Part shown: positions 22,376 to 30,755 of the stretch, one piece after another
Layout: each line of letters starts with the position of its first letter
Numbering within the stretch: the first letter of the stretch is position 1
NCBI GenBank assembly: GCA_946548895.1
Contig: CAMNQF010000038.1
Coordinates: forward strand, 1-32,296
DNA length: 32,296 nucleotides
Origin: an uncultured bacterium
GTDB taxonomy: Bacteria; Bacillota; Clostridia; Oscillospirales; Oscillospiraceae
Reading direction: 5' to 3'
Program-made: the position numbers and the translations under genes
The notes under the pieces: model-generated
Told to the model about the DNA's origin: nothing
Seen by the model: only the letters and a program-made list of their open reading frames with translations
Databases searched by the model: none

Positions 22376-22404
22376 GCGCTTACTTCTATAATTGGGGTAA
22401 GCGC
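22376..22404 (+). promoter_or_regulatory. Hairpin with embedded -10 box before the homing endonuclease
   Basis: GCGCTTAC (22376-22383) and GTAAGCGC (22397-22404) form a perfect 8-pair stem that ends directly at the ATG, with the ribosome site GGGG in the loop and stem edge. The loop also contains a perfect TATAAT (22387-22392), with TTGTAT 19 bases upstream. Read-through RNA from the sheath would fold over the start, which is how some phages silence homing endonucleases. Confidence 0.5.
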
Positions 22405-23370
22405 ATGAAAAAACAAAATTTAGTTGGTGGAAAATTTGGGAAATTGACAGTGATTGCCGAAGCCGAAAACCTGGGAGGCCGCGTCGCCTGGAAATGCCAA
22501 TGCGAGTGTGGAAATACGGCAATCGTCAGAGCCACGGATTTAAAAAGTGGCAATACAAAATCCTGTGGCTGCGCTCATGCTGATGGCGTTTTGAAAACGG
22601 CTGAAAAGAACAGAGGCAAGCCGAGCAAAAGACTTATCGACTTGGCCGGTCAGATTTTCGGTAGGCTTACGGTTATTCGGCGTGTGGAAAACAATCAAAA
22701 AGGTCTCCCCATGTGGGAATGTCAGTGTGAATGCGGAAATAAGGTAAACGTGCGCGGTGATGTCTTGCGGTATGGCATGACGCAATCGTGTGGCTGCTTG
22801 GCCCGCGAAAAAGCAGCGACGCGCATCCGTACACGTTATGCTGGCAAACCTTCACCCAAATTGAAAGATTTAACCGGGAAGGTTTTCGGCTATTTGACGG
22901 TCATCAGGAGATTGACGGAAGAGGAAGGCGCAAAACGTGGTGTGGCAAAGTGGTTATGTCAGTGTAAGTGTGGCAATATGACGCATACATGTTCAGCCAA
23001 ACTGGTTTCCGGAGAAACCAGATCATGTGGATGTCTGGGACTTGAAAATGCCACAAATGCCAAGCTGAAACATGGAGATGCGACCTACAGACGGCGTCAA
23101 CGTCTTTACGGGATATGGTGTACCATGCGTCGGCGCTGCATGGATCCTCACGTTGATGTGTGGAAATACTACGGAGGCAAAGGCATCAAGGTGTGCGAGG
23201 AATGGGCGCATGATTATGCGGTTTTCAAGGCGTGGGCATTGGCGAATGGATATCAGGCGGGTTTGACCATAGACCGGATTGATCCCGATGGGGATTATTG
23301 TCCTGAAAACTGCCAATGGATTACAGCCTTTGAAAACAGTTCAAAAGCACATCGGAAAAAGCCGAAATGA
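22405..23370 (+). CDS. HNH homing endonuclease with three zinc-ribbon repeats
   Basis: The 321-residue protein has three repeats of about 70 residues, each of the form FGxLTVI ... W-x-C-Q-C-x-C-G-N ... S-C-G-C, which should bind zinc and DNA. After them come RLYGIWCTMRRRC, VWKYYGGKGIKVC and TIDRIDPDGDYCPENCQW, the HNH-type nuclease core found in phage homing endonucleases. The gene is A/T-richer than its neighbours and splits sheath from tube, so it is a selfish insertion. No intron was seen; sheath and tube frames look complete. Confidence 0.85.
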   Translation: MKKQNLVGGKFGKLTVIAEAENLGGRVAWKCQCECGNTAIVRATDLKSGNTKSCGCAHADGVLKTAEKNRGKPSKRLIDLAGQIFGRLTVIRRVENNQKGLPMWECQCECGNKVNVRGDVLRYGMTQSCGCLAREKAATRIRTRYAGKPSPKLKDLTGKVFGYLTVIRRLTEEEGAKRGVAKWLCQCKCGNMTHTCSAKLVSGETRSCGCLGLENATNAKLKHGDATYRRRQRLYGIWCTMRRRCMDPHVDVWKYYGGKGIKVCEEWAHDYAVFKAWALANGYQAGLTIDRIDPDGDYCPENCQWITAFENSSKAHRKKPK

Positions 23371-23383
23371 AGGAGCATGAAGC

Positions 23384-23824
23384 ATGAGCCAACTTGTAGG
23401 CGACATCACCAGCGCCAACGCGACGCTGGTTCTGACTGTGGATTTTCTGTTCCCGGCGGGCATCCGTCTGGAGCAGTTCGCCACCGACCAGAGCTACAGC
23501 ATGGATGAACTGACCATTGCCGAGGACCGCATGGGCGTGGACGGCAATCTGGTGGCCGGCTGGGTTCCCAGCATCAAGTCTGTGACCATCATGCTGGAGG
23601 CGTCCAGCCCCAGTTATCAGTCAATGGCGCAGCTCTACCGCGCCTGTGAGCAAAAGCGCGGTTTTTACCGCTGCGGGCTGGTGGCGGCTGTGCCGAGCAT
23701 CGGCAAAACCTTCATCTGGTCGCAGGGCGTGCTCAAATCCGGTACGCCGGTTCCGGCGGGCAAGAAGGTGCTGGATCCGACCACTTGGAAATTCGACTTC
23801 GGCAAGCTGGAAATGCAGGGCTAG
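23384..23824 (+). CDS. Tail tube protein
   Basis: The 146-residue, beta-rich protein follows the sheath (once the endonuclease is ignored) and precedes the tail assembly chaperone, the usual tube position. Features are VDFLFPAGIRLEQFATDQSYSM, DGNLVAGWVPSIKSVTIML and a C-terminal WKFDFGKLEM. Family name is not certain, but position and composition are convincing. Confidence 0.75.
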   Translation: MSQLVGDITSANATLVLTVDFLFPAGIRLEQFATDQSYSMDELTIAEDRMGVDGNLVAGWVPSIKSVTIMLEASSPSYQSMAQLYRACEQKRGFYRCGLVAAVPSIGKTFIWSQGVLKSGTPVPAGKKVLDPTTWKFDFGKLEMQG

Positions 23825-23833
23825 GGAGGGAAA

Positions 23834-24340
23834 ATGCGGAAGGAAAAGAAGATCGTCGTCAACGACCGGGGCCGTGAACTGGCCTTTGTGGTGCGGGAAA
23901 TGCCGGCCACGAAGCTTGAAAGCTTCATCGTGCGCGCGGGCCTGCTCATTGCAGGGGCCGGGCTGGCGGACGGGATGCTGGGCGGGAAAAAGCCCGATGA
24001 ACCGCTGGACGCCGCGCACGTCATGCAGGCAGCGAGAAAGATTGTCACACAGGGCGGCGACCTGCTCCGGGCGCTGGGCGCTGTGGAGTATGAAAAGGCG
24101 CGCCCCCTGCTCGATGAACTGCTGGCCTGCTGCACCCCGGCTGATGCCGTCGCGCCCCTCACGCCCGAGACGGCGGATGGCGTCATTGAGGACGTGCGCA
24201 CGCTGTTCACGCTTCGCAAGGAGGCGTTGGCGCTCAATTTTGATTTTTTCGCCAGCGCCGGGCCGTCCGGCTCCCCGGCATCCGGGAACCAGGGCCAGTA
24301 CTCGCGCAAACCCAAAATATCAGTCCGCTCGCAGGACTGA
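23834..24340 (+). CDS. Tail assembly chaperone, short form (G-like)
   Basis: The 168-residue zero-frame product starts MRKEKKIVVNDRGRELAFVV, then has a helical region, and ends SVRSQD. It lies between tube and tape measure, the conserved chaperone position. A slippery T-TTT-TTC at 24244-24250 (codons 138-139) allows a -1 shift into the following frame. The short form should be the abundant product, as with lambda gpG. Confidence 0.75.
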   Translation: MRKEKKIVVNDRGRELAFVVREMPATKLESFIVRAGLLIAGAGLADGMLGGKKPDEPLDAAHVMQAARKIVTQGGDLLRALGAVEYEKARPLLDELLACCTPADAVAPLTPETADGVIEDVRTLFTLRKEALALNFDFFASAGPSGSPASGNQGQYSRKPKISVRSQD

Positions 24341-24480
24341 TTATCGGCGAACGGCTGGCAACCCTGCGAGAACTGGAAACATATTACAGCTATGAGGACG
24401 CCCTGAACATGGCCGAAGTCATCCAGATACGGGCGCATAATGAATACATAACGGCCAAGGCAGCGCAAAAGGCTCACTGA
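23834..24480 (+). CDS. Tail assembly chaperone, -1 frameshift form (GT-like)
   Basis: Slipping one base back at 24244-24250 would continue for 76 codons to TGA 24478-24480, giving about 215 residues. The extension contains LIIGERLATLRELETYYSYEDALNM and IQIRAHNEYI, the usual T-domain look. The -1 frame is closed upstream by TGA 24241-24243, immediately before the slippery site, and has no convincing start of its own, so frameshifting is the best explanation. The tape measure start overlaps its stop (TGATG). Confidence 0.75.
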
Positions 24481-26024
24481 TGGAAGTGGACAGCCTCGTC
24501 ATATCTCTGGGGCTTGACCCGCAACAGTTGCGGCAGGCGCTCGGCCAGGTGGAAGCCATGCTGCGGCAGTTCGTGCAACGCGTCAATGCGTTTGCCGGGG
24601 ACTTCCAGCAAGGCTTTAACGACGCCGCCAACTCCGTGGAGCAGGCCTCAAACGCGGCCGCGCGGCAGGCGGACGCGGCGGGCGAGTCAGCGCAAGAAGC
24701 GGGGCACAAATTCCAGAAGGCCGGCAAGGATGGCGGACAAGGCATGCAAGAGCTTGCCGCCAAAACGCGCCAGGCCGGAGCGGCGGCCCGCCAGACAGGC
24801 GGCGAGATGCAGACCCTTGGGCGCAAGTGGGGCGCGTTTCTGGGCGGCATGGCGGCCCGTTTCGCCGCGCCGCTGGCCGGGGCGCTTTCCGCCGGGGCCA
24901 TAGTGGGCGGTTATATGCGCGACGTGTCCCAGGTGGCGCAGATGACCGGGCGCTACTCCACACAAATGGAGGAGTGGCGCAAGAAACGTGAACTGCTGTC
25001 GCGCATCAGCCGGGAGGATGTGGAGCTGTACCGCAAGGGCAAGCTGGCCCTGCTGGACTTCAATTTTGCCATGGCCGGGCTGTCCACCACCATCATGCGG
25101 GCACTGTCCCCGGCCATCCGCTTCGGCATAGATCTGCTGACCTCGCTGGCGGACTGGATACGCCGCAACGAGCCGAACATTATCCGTTTCTTCGCCGTCC
25201 TGGCCGGAACGATTACGGCGGTGCTGATACCGGCCTTTGCCAGGCTGGCCAAAACAATGCTGATGAATCCCCTGACGCTGATCATTGCGGGCATCCTGCT
25301 GTTGGCCTTGGTTATTGACGACCTTGTGACCTACATCCGGGGCGGCGAGTCCAAATTGGAAGGCCTGTGGTCGCAGTTCGGCACGGGTGAGGAGATCGCT
25401 AGGTCTCTTGGCGAAGCCTGGGAATGGCTGAAGTCTGTCGGCGAGGTTCTATTTGACGGCCTCCTCAGCGCGGGCAAAGCGTTCATCGCCAATTTTGGCG
25501 ACGCTTTTGAGGGCCTCAAGGGGGTGGTGCAGGGAACCATCAATTTCATCAAGGCTGTTTTCGCGGGCAACTGGGAGGACGCCGGGGCCGCTGTGCGTCA
25601 GGCGTTCACTGGGGCTTTTGAGTATATTCTAGGCATATTCAAGGGGATTATCCGAACCATCAGGGACGCTATTGCCGGTCTGCTGGATATGATGCCTTCA
25701 TGGGAGGGCATCAAGTCAGGCGCGGCAGCAACATGGAAAGGAATAAAGGATTTTGGCGCAGGTCTGTTGGGCGGTAATGGAGAGGCAAAGGCTGGAACGC
25801 CCACCGCGCTCCCGCCCACCAACGCCGAATTGACCCGCACCGCCGTTCCCCCCTCCGCCACGGTGAACAATACCAAAAATCAGAAAATTGACGCCACTTA
25901 TAACACCAACGTCTATGCTCCCGGCGCGGACCCGCAGGCAATGGCCAACGCTTTCGGCAATCAGATGCGGCAACAGAACGCCCAGTTTGGCGCGCTTGCC
26001 GCTGAAGGAGGCGTCCGGCCATGA
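24480..26024 (+). CDS. Tail tape measure protein
   Basis: The 514-residue protein is Ala/Gln-rich and coiled-coil-like at the N-terminus (about 10-120) and has several hydrophobic segments, including about 236-255 (FFAVLAGTITAVLIPAFARL) and 262-284 (NPLTLIIAGILLLALVIDDL). The C-terminus is Thr/Asn-rich. This architecture and the position after the chaperone define tape measure proteins. By the usual 1.5 angstrom per residue, the tail would be short, near 75 nm. Confidence 0.85.
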   Translation: MEVDSLVISLGLDPQQLRQALGQVEAMLRQFVQRVNAFAGDFQQGFNDAANSVEQASNAAARQADAAGESAQEAGHKFQKAGKDGGQGMQELAAKTRQAGAAARQTGGEMQTLGRKWGAFLGGMAARFAAPLAGALSAGAIVGGYMRDVSQVAQMTGRYSTQMEEWRKKRELLSRISREDVELYRKGKLALLDFNFAMAGLSTTIMRALSPAIRFGIDLLTSLADWIRRNEPNIIRFFAVLAGTITAVLIPAFARLAKTMLMNPLTLIIAGILLLALVIDDLVTYIRGGESKLEGLWSQFGTGEEIARSLGEAWEWLKSVGEVLFDGLLSAGKAFIANFGDAFEGLKGVVQGTINFIKAVFAGNWEDAGAAVRQAFTGAFEYILGIFKGIIRTIRDAIAGLLDMMPSWEGIKSGAAATWKGIKDFGAGLLGGNGEAKAGTPTALPPTNAELTRTAVPPSATVNNTKNQKIDATYNTNVYAPGADPQAMANAFGNQMRQQNAQFGALAAEGGVRP

Positions 26025-26533
26025 GTCAGTTTCCGCAACGCGTCACGGGCAACTGGACGCTGAACAACGCGTCAGGCGAAGCGGTGGTGCGGTTCACGTC
26101 CTTTCTCTCGCTGGATTTGCGCAATGAAAGCCTTGTGGTGTCCGGCCCTGTGGAGGAGGGCGGTTTTGCCACATACAACAAGGTTGAAACGCCGCTGGAG
26201 GTGGATGTTTCCCTGGGCATTGAGGGCGACGACGCCACCCTGCAAACGGCGCTGGATACGCTGGACAAGCTTCAGGCCGGGACCGAACTGCTCAGCCTGG
26301 TCACGCCCAATGCGGAATACCAGGATCTGAATCTGGAAGGCTTTAGTTACAGGCGCAGGCGTGAGGATGGTCTGGGCGTGCTGTGGGTGGATCTCTCCCT
26401 GGTGGGCGTCAAGCAGGTCAAGGCCGAATATACCAACGCGCGTGTGGGGCGCCGCAAGCAGCGCGGCAAGGTGCAGGCCACGGAAAAATCGGCGCTCAAA
26501 GGCCTTAGCGAATGGATCGGCGGGGGCAAGTAA
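26021..26533 (+). CDS. Baseplate/tail protein following the tape measure
   Basis: The 170-residue protein overlaps the tape measure stop by 4 bases. It is beta-rich (GEAVVRFTSFLSLDLRNESL, ETPLEVDVSLGIEGDD, LGVLWVDLSLVGVKQVKAEY) with a basic C-terminus. It precedes the plug and hub genes, so it is a baseplate component, possibly the sheath-terminal or central ring protein. Confidence 0.65.
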   Translation: MSQFPQRVTGNWTLNNASGEAVVRFTSFLSLDLRNESLVVSGPVEEGGFATYNKVETPLEVDVSLGIEGDDATLQTALDTLDKLQAGTELLSLVTPNAEYQDLNLEGFSYRRRREDGLGVLWVDLSLVGVKQVKAEYTNARVGRRKQRGKVQATEKSALKGLSEWIGGGK

Positions 26534-26886
26534 TGCTGGAACTGCCGCTGGAAGCAACCGTCAATCAGGAATTTCTGGTCACGCTGGGCGAGCAGGATTG
26601 CACTGTGGCCCTCTATCAGCGCGGCGCGGGCATGTATCTGGATTTGCGCGTGGGTGGCGTAACCGTGTGTCAGGGGGCCATCTGCCAGCCAGGAATAGGC
26701 ATCATTCAGGCAGCAACGGACACCTTCGAGGGCCAGCTCTACATGCTGGACGAGCGCTCGCGTCCTGACCAGCAGCAAGCGCCCCAATGGACGGGGCTTG
26801 GCACGAGATGGCGGCTCTACTGGCTCACGCCGGAAGAGGTGGATGAAGTGGAAACCGCAAATTTCGAGGCGGCGCTCAATGGCTGA
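26533..26886 (+). CDS. Baseplate plug-like protein
   Basis: The 117-residue protein has LPLEATVNQEFLVTLGEQDC, an alternating-strand middle (MYLDLRVGGVTVCQGAICQPG) and GLGTRWRLYWLTPEEV, resembling the baseplate plug family of small contractile phages (Pam3-type). ATG 26533 overlaps the previous stop (TAATG). It overlaps the hub gene by 8 bases. Confidence 0.65.
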   Translation: MLELPLEATVNQEFLVTLGEQDCTVALYQRGAGMYLDLRVGGVTVCQGAICQPGIGIIQAATDTFEGQLYMLDERSRPDQQQAPQWTGLGTRWRLYWLTPEEVDEVETANFEAALNG

Positions 26887-27781
26887 CGGTTCCTTTACCA
26901 AAAAGCTGCTGGAAGTGCATGTGACGCTTCAGGCGGGACAGTTCGAGGGCGGCAACACCAAGATTATCAAGGACGTGCCGCTCAAGGTGCGCATCGAAAA
27001 GACCGGCCCGCCCGACTTCTGCAAGGCCAGCATCGAGGCACGGGGCCTGCGTTATGAGGATATGGAGAAGATGTCCACCCTGGCTTTCCGGCCTTTGTTT
27101 TCTGCGCGCAATTCCGTGGCCGTGTTCGCGGGAGACGAACGCGACGGCCTTTCGCGGGCCTTTTCCGGCTCCATCACCCAGGCTTCGGCTGATTTCAACG
27201 CCGCGCCGGACGTGTCGTTCAAGATCGAGGCCATGACCGGCTATTTCGGGGCCATCACGCCGCAAAGTCCCACAGCTGTCAGGGCCGCGCAGCCGGCGGC
27301 GGACTTTATCGCCATGCAGGCCAAAAAAGCGGGCTTCACATTTCAGAACGATGGCGTAACCACGCAACTGAACAACGCCATTTTTAACGGTTCGCCCGTG
27401 GCGCAGGCGCGCGCGGCCGCGCGGCAGATCGGCGCGGAACTGATTATCGACGACGACGTCATGATTCTCAGCCCCGCCGGGGGGGCGGGCACAAAGGCCG
27501 GAGGAGGGCGCGGCAACGCTGTTTTGCTGAGCAAGACCACAGGCATGCTCGGCTATCCCGTGTTGTCCAACGAGGGCATCCAGTTGCAGGCGCTCTACAA
27601 TCCCGCCTTCCGCCTGGGCGGACTGGTGCGGGTGGAAAGCATCGTGCCCAAGGCGTCCGGAACCTGGCGCATCATCAAGCTGACCCACGACCTCGCGGCC
27701 TTTGATCCCAAGGGCGGCCCGTGGGAAAGCCAGATGACGACGTATTACCCCAGCATGAGCGGCGCGGGAGGCAAGATATGA
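26879..27781 (+). CDS. Baseplate hub protein
   Basis: The 300-residue protein is beta-rich and fits the gp27/gpD-like hub: LLEVHVTLQAGQFEG, KVRIEKTGPPDFCKASIEARGL, a lipid-domain-like middle, then RGNAVLLSKTTGMLGYPVLS, LQALYNPAFRLGGLVRVES and GTWRIIKLTHDLAA. This last part is the standard hub C-terminal barrel. It overlaps the spike gene by 4 bases. Confidence 0.78.
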   Translation: MADGSFTKKLLEVHVTLQAGQFEGGNTKIIKDVPLKVRIEKTGPPDFCKASIEARGLRYEDMEKMSTLAFRPLFSARNSVAVFAGDERDGLSRAFSGSITQASADFNAAPDVSFKIEAMTGYFGAITPQSPTAVRAAQPAADFIAMQAKKAGFTFQNDGVTTQLNNAIFNGSPVAQARAAARQIGAELIIDDDVMILSPAGGAGTKAGGGRGNAVLLSKTTGMLGYPVLSNEGIQLQALYNPAFRLGGLVRVESIVPKASGTWRIIKLTHDLAAFDPKGGPWESQMTTYYPSMSGAGGKI

Positions 27782-28530
27782 GCAGGAAGGAAAATCGCGG
27801 CCTGCGCGACCCGTACATGCTGGCATCGGGCTACAACCAGCTTGAGTTCATCGTGCGGCGCATCATTTCGGAGATGGTCAACACCTCCGCCATCGTGCGC
27901 GTGGACGGCTGCACCTCGCAGGGGCCGGAAGGTCCGGCGGGCACGGTGAGCGCCACGCCGCTGGTGGCCCAGACCGACGCCGAGGGCAACGCCCTGCCCA
28001 TGACGCAAATCCCGTCCATGCCGCACGGGCGCGTGCAGGGCGGCATCGCCGCGCTCATCATTGACCCCGTGCCGGGCGACATCGGCGTGGCCTCGTTCTG
28101 CAAGTCCGATTCCTCCACCGTCAAACCGGGAACCAGCGAGCCGCAGCGCCCCGGCAGCTTTCGCAATTTCGACCAGGCGGACGGCATGCTGGTGGCGACG
28201 GTGAGCAACAAGGCCCCGGAAGTGTGGATCGAGATCAGGCAGGACAAGACCATCATCATTCACGCGCCGGAGGGCTGCGCCATCAAGACGGATAAAATCG
28301 CGGAAATCAAGGCCGGGGAAGGCATCGTTTTGGACACGCCGCAGACCACCATCACCGGCAATCTGACCGCCACCGGCGAAAAGGGCAACGCCATCAGCAT
28401 GACCGGGAACGTCCAGCTTGACGGCAGCCTCACCAGCACCGGCGACCAGACGGCGAACGGCATCAGCCAGACAAACCACACGCACACCGGCGTCCAGCCC
28501 GGCAGCGGCGATACCGGCAAACCGCAGTAG
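27778..28530 (+). CDS. Membrane-puncturing spike (gp138/gpV-like)
   Basis: The 250-residue protein begins with an OB-like domain (IVRVDGCTSQGPEGPAGTV, GGIAALIIDPVPGDIGVASF) followed by a beta-helix (AEIKAGEGIVLDTPQTTITG, NLTATGEKGNAISMTGNVQLDGS). It ends near THTGVQPGSG with an HxH pair (NHTH), which in gpV and gp138 spikes binds iron at the trimer tip. It would pierce the outer membrane. Confidence 0.85.
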   Translation: MSRKENRGLRDPYMLASGYNQLEFIVRRIISEMVNTSAIVRVDGCTSQGPEGPAGTVSATPLVAQTDAEGNALPMTQIPSMPHGRVQGGIAALIIDPVPGDIGVASFCKSDSSTVKPGTSEPQRPGSFRNFDQADGMLVATVSNKAPEVWIEIRQDKTIIIHAPEGCAIKTDKIAEIKAGEGIVLDTPQTTITGNLTATGEKGNAISMTGNVQLDGSLTSTGDQTANGISQTNHTHTGVQPGSGDTGKPQ

Positions 28531-28538
28531 GGACATAT

Positions 28539-28898
28539 ATGGCAATCGGGCATTCCCTCACGCTTGATCTGGACAACTGGGATCTGACGCTGGACGCGGG
28601 CGGCGACATCGCCACGGCGACCGGCCCCTATGCCATCGCCCAGAACGTGGCCAACGCCGTGCGCCTGTTCACCAACGACGCCTTTTATGACCCGCAACGC
28701 GGCATTCCGCACTTCATCGTTGACCTCGGTTTTCTGCCCCAGGAAAGCGTGGTGCGCTCCCGCGTGGGCGCGGCCGCGCGGGGTGTGGAGGGCGTGGCAA
28801 CAGTCGAGGTGGAAAATCTTGACCTTGAGGAACGGGTGCTCACCGGAAATATCCAGTTGACCACCAGCGAGGGAGATACGGTCGATGTTGCACTTTGA
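28539..28898 (+). CDS. Baseplate wedge protein (gp25/gp46-like)
   Basis: The 119-residue protein has the gp25-like order: LDLDNWDLTLDAGGDIATATG, IAQNVANAVRLFTNDAFYD with the conserved PQRGIPH, then RVGAAARGVEGVATVEVE. gp25-type proteins start sheath assembly on the baseplate. It overlaps the gpJ-like gene by 14 bases. Confidence 0.85.
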   Translation: MAIGHSLTLDLDNWDLTLDAGGDIATATGPYAIAQNVANAVRLFTNDAFYDPQRGIPHFIVDLGFLPQESVVRSRVGAAARGVEGVATVEVENLDLEERVLTGNIQLTTSEGDTVDVAL

Positions 28899-30105
28899 CC
28901 CCCAGACCGGCCTGAGCGCCGATTCCGTGAGCACGGTGCGCGAGGCCGTGCGCGAAGACTGGAAGGCGGCCTTCAGGCGTGAAGGCCTCCCCGAACTGAA
29001 CACTGAGCCGGAAACCCCGGCCGGCCAGCTTATCGACAGCCAGACCGCCGCCATTGTGGACAAGGACAATGAGGTGCTCTTCCTTGCCAACCAGTTCAAT
29101 CCGTTGACGGCCTCCGGCATCTGGCAGGATGCCTTGGGCAAAATCTATTTTCTCACGCGCAAGACGGCGCAGGCTTCGGAAGCCGTATGCCAGTGTAATG
29201 GGCTTGCCGGAACGGTCATCACGCAGGGCGCGCGCATCAAATCCAGCGCGGACGGGGCGGAATGGGTCTGTATGGAGGCGATTGTCATCCCCGCAGGCGG
29301 CACGGCGCAGGCGCGCTTTCGCTCACAGACGCCCGGTCCTGTGGCGGCGCAGGCCAATACCCTGACGGAGATCGTCACCGTCACGCCCGGCTGGGACAGC
29401 GTGACCAATCCGGCGGTGGCCACCGTTGGCCGTGACGTGGAAAGCCGGCTTGAGTTCGAGACGCGGCGCTACAACAGCGTGGCCGCCAACGCGCGCGGCA
29501 GCGTGGCGGCGCTCTACGGGGCCATCGCCAATCTTCCGGACGTGCTGGATGTGGTGGTGCTGGAAAATGTGGGCAATGACCCCATTGTTTCGTGGGGCGT
29601 GACCATCCCCGGTCATAGCGTGTGGATCGCCGTCACCGGCGGAACGGACAGCGAGATAGCCGAAACCATCTACCGCAAAAAGGACGCGGGCTGCGGCACG
29701 GCGGGCAACACGCAGATCGGCTATCAGGATGCGGAATTGCCGGGCATGCCCATTTATACTTACCGCATCGAGCGCCCCACGCCGCTGGCCTTTGGCGTAC
29801 GGGTCACGCTGCGCCTCACGCCCACCACGCCGCAGGATATTGAACAGCGGGTCAAGGATGCCATTCTGGCGGATTTCAACGGTGCTGGCCCGCATGACAA
29901 TCTGCGCGTAGGCACGGCGCAGGAGGTCTATGCCTCGCGCTTTTATTGCGCGGTCATCGGGGCGGGCGTCCAGAACCTTGTGAGCATCGAGATCGCGGCG
30001 CCCGCATCCGGCGGAACATGGGGGCCGAGTGCCACAGTCAACGCCGACCAGGCTCCGGTGCTGAGCGCGGACGACATCAGCATAGTCATCGCCGGGGACG
30101 CCTAG
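28885..30105 (+). CDS. Baseplate J-like wedge protein (gp47 family)
   Basis: The 406-residue protein is a typical baseplate J-like protein: TPAGQLIDSQTAAIVDKDNE, LTASGIWQDALGKIYFLTRK, GTVITQGARIKSSADGAEW, then RRYNSVAANARGSVAALYG and DVLDVVVLENVGND. It forms the wedge with the gp25-like and DUF2612 proteins on either side. Confidence 0.88.
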   Translation: MLHFDPQTGLSADSVSTVREAVREDWKAAFRREGLPELNTEPETPAGQLIDSQTAAIVDKDNEVLFLANQFNPLTASGIWQDALGKIYFLTRKTAQASEAVCQCNGLAGTVITQGARIKSSADGAEWVCMEAIVIPAGGTAQARFRSQTPGPVAAQANTLTEIVTVTPGWDSVTNPAVATVGRDVESRLEFETRRYNSVAANARGSVAALYGAIANLPDVLDVVVLENVGNDPIVSWGVTIPGHSVWIAVTGGTDSEIAETIYRKKDAGCGTAGNTQIGYQDAELPGMPIYTYRIERPTPLAFGVRVTLRLTPTTPQDIEQRVKDAILADFNGAGPHDNLRVGTAQEVYASRFYCAVIGAGVQNLVSIEIAAPASGGTWGPSATVNADQAPVLSADDISIVIAGDA

Positions 30106-30107
30106 CC

Positions 30108-30755
30108 ATGTTGCAACCCGGAGAAACCATTCAGAGCCAGTACGCGGCCAGCCCGACCATCCGGGCGCTGGCCGAATCGGCGCGCATCCGCATCGCCCCG
30201 GATGCGGACATCGCCCTGTTCTATCAGAACATTTTTGACATCGCCACGGCGCAGGGCGTGGGGCTGGACATCTGGGGGCGCATCCTCGGCATTGGCCGCA
30301 GCATTGAGGTCGAGGCGCGGCGTGAGTATTTCGGCTTCAACACGGCCGATTACGACCCCTTTGACACCAGCCCGTTTTACACCGGCGAAGGGGCGACGGA
30401 GCGTTACGACCTGAGTGATGACTCCTACCGTCAGTTGCTGCTCTGGAAAGCAATGGCGAACATCGCCACGGCGGACGCGGCCTCACTGAATCATCTGCTG
30501 CTGGCGCTCTATCCGGGACAGGACGTCGTTATCCATGAATGGGGCGTCATGGCCCTGGAACTGTATATCTTCTTCCCGCTGCTCCCGTGGCAGCGCACCA
30601 TTCTGCGCAATTACGGCTTGTTGGCAAAAGGCGCGGGCGTTGGCCTGAAATGGGTCGAGATTCCCACGCCTGTTTTTGGTTTTGCCGAGGCCAATTACGA
30701 ACCCTTTGACAGCGCGCCTTTCTGGACAACGCATTACACGGAGGTATCCGCATGA
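30108..30755 (+). CDS. Baseplate protein (DUF2612, gpI-like)
   Basis: The 215-residue protein has SPTIRALAESARIRI, GVGLDIWGRILGIGR, DDSYRQLLLWKAMANIA and a C-terminal FGFAEANYEPFDSAPF, the usual DUF2612 pattern; this acts where P2 gpI does, linking the baseplate wedge to fibres. A YDPFDTSPF / YEPFDSAPF motif appears twice. It overlaps the fibre gene by 4 bases. Confidence 0.78.
   Translation: MLQPGETIQSQYAASPTIRALAESARIRIAPDADIALFYQNIFDIATAQGVGLDIWGRILGIGRSIEVEARREYFGFNTADYDPFDTSPFYTGEGATERYDLSDDSYRQLLLWKAMANIATADAASLNHLLLALYPGQDVVIHEWGVMALELYIFFPLLPWQRTILRNYGLLAKGAGVGLKWVEIPTPVFGFAEANYEPFDSAPFWTTHYTEVSA

Noticed and set aside
21976-22404. Upstream extension of the homing endonuclease frame into the sheath gene
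   Set aside because: The extension overlaps well-conserved sheath sequence in another frame. ATG 22405 begins the recognisable repeats.
23297-23308. A further TTGTCCTnAAAA regulator motif in the endonuclease gene
   Set aside because: It is inside conserved HNH coding sequence (YCPEN) and has no promoter context, so chance is likely.
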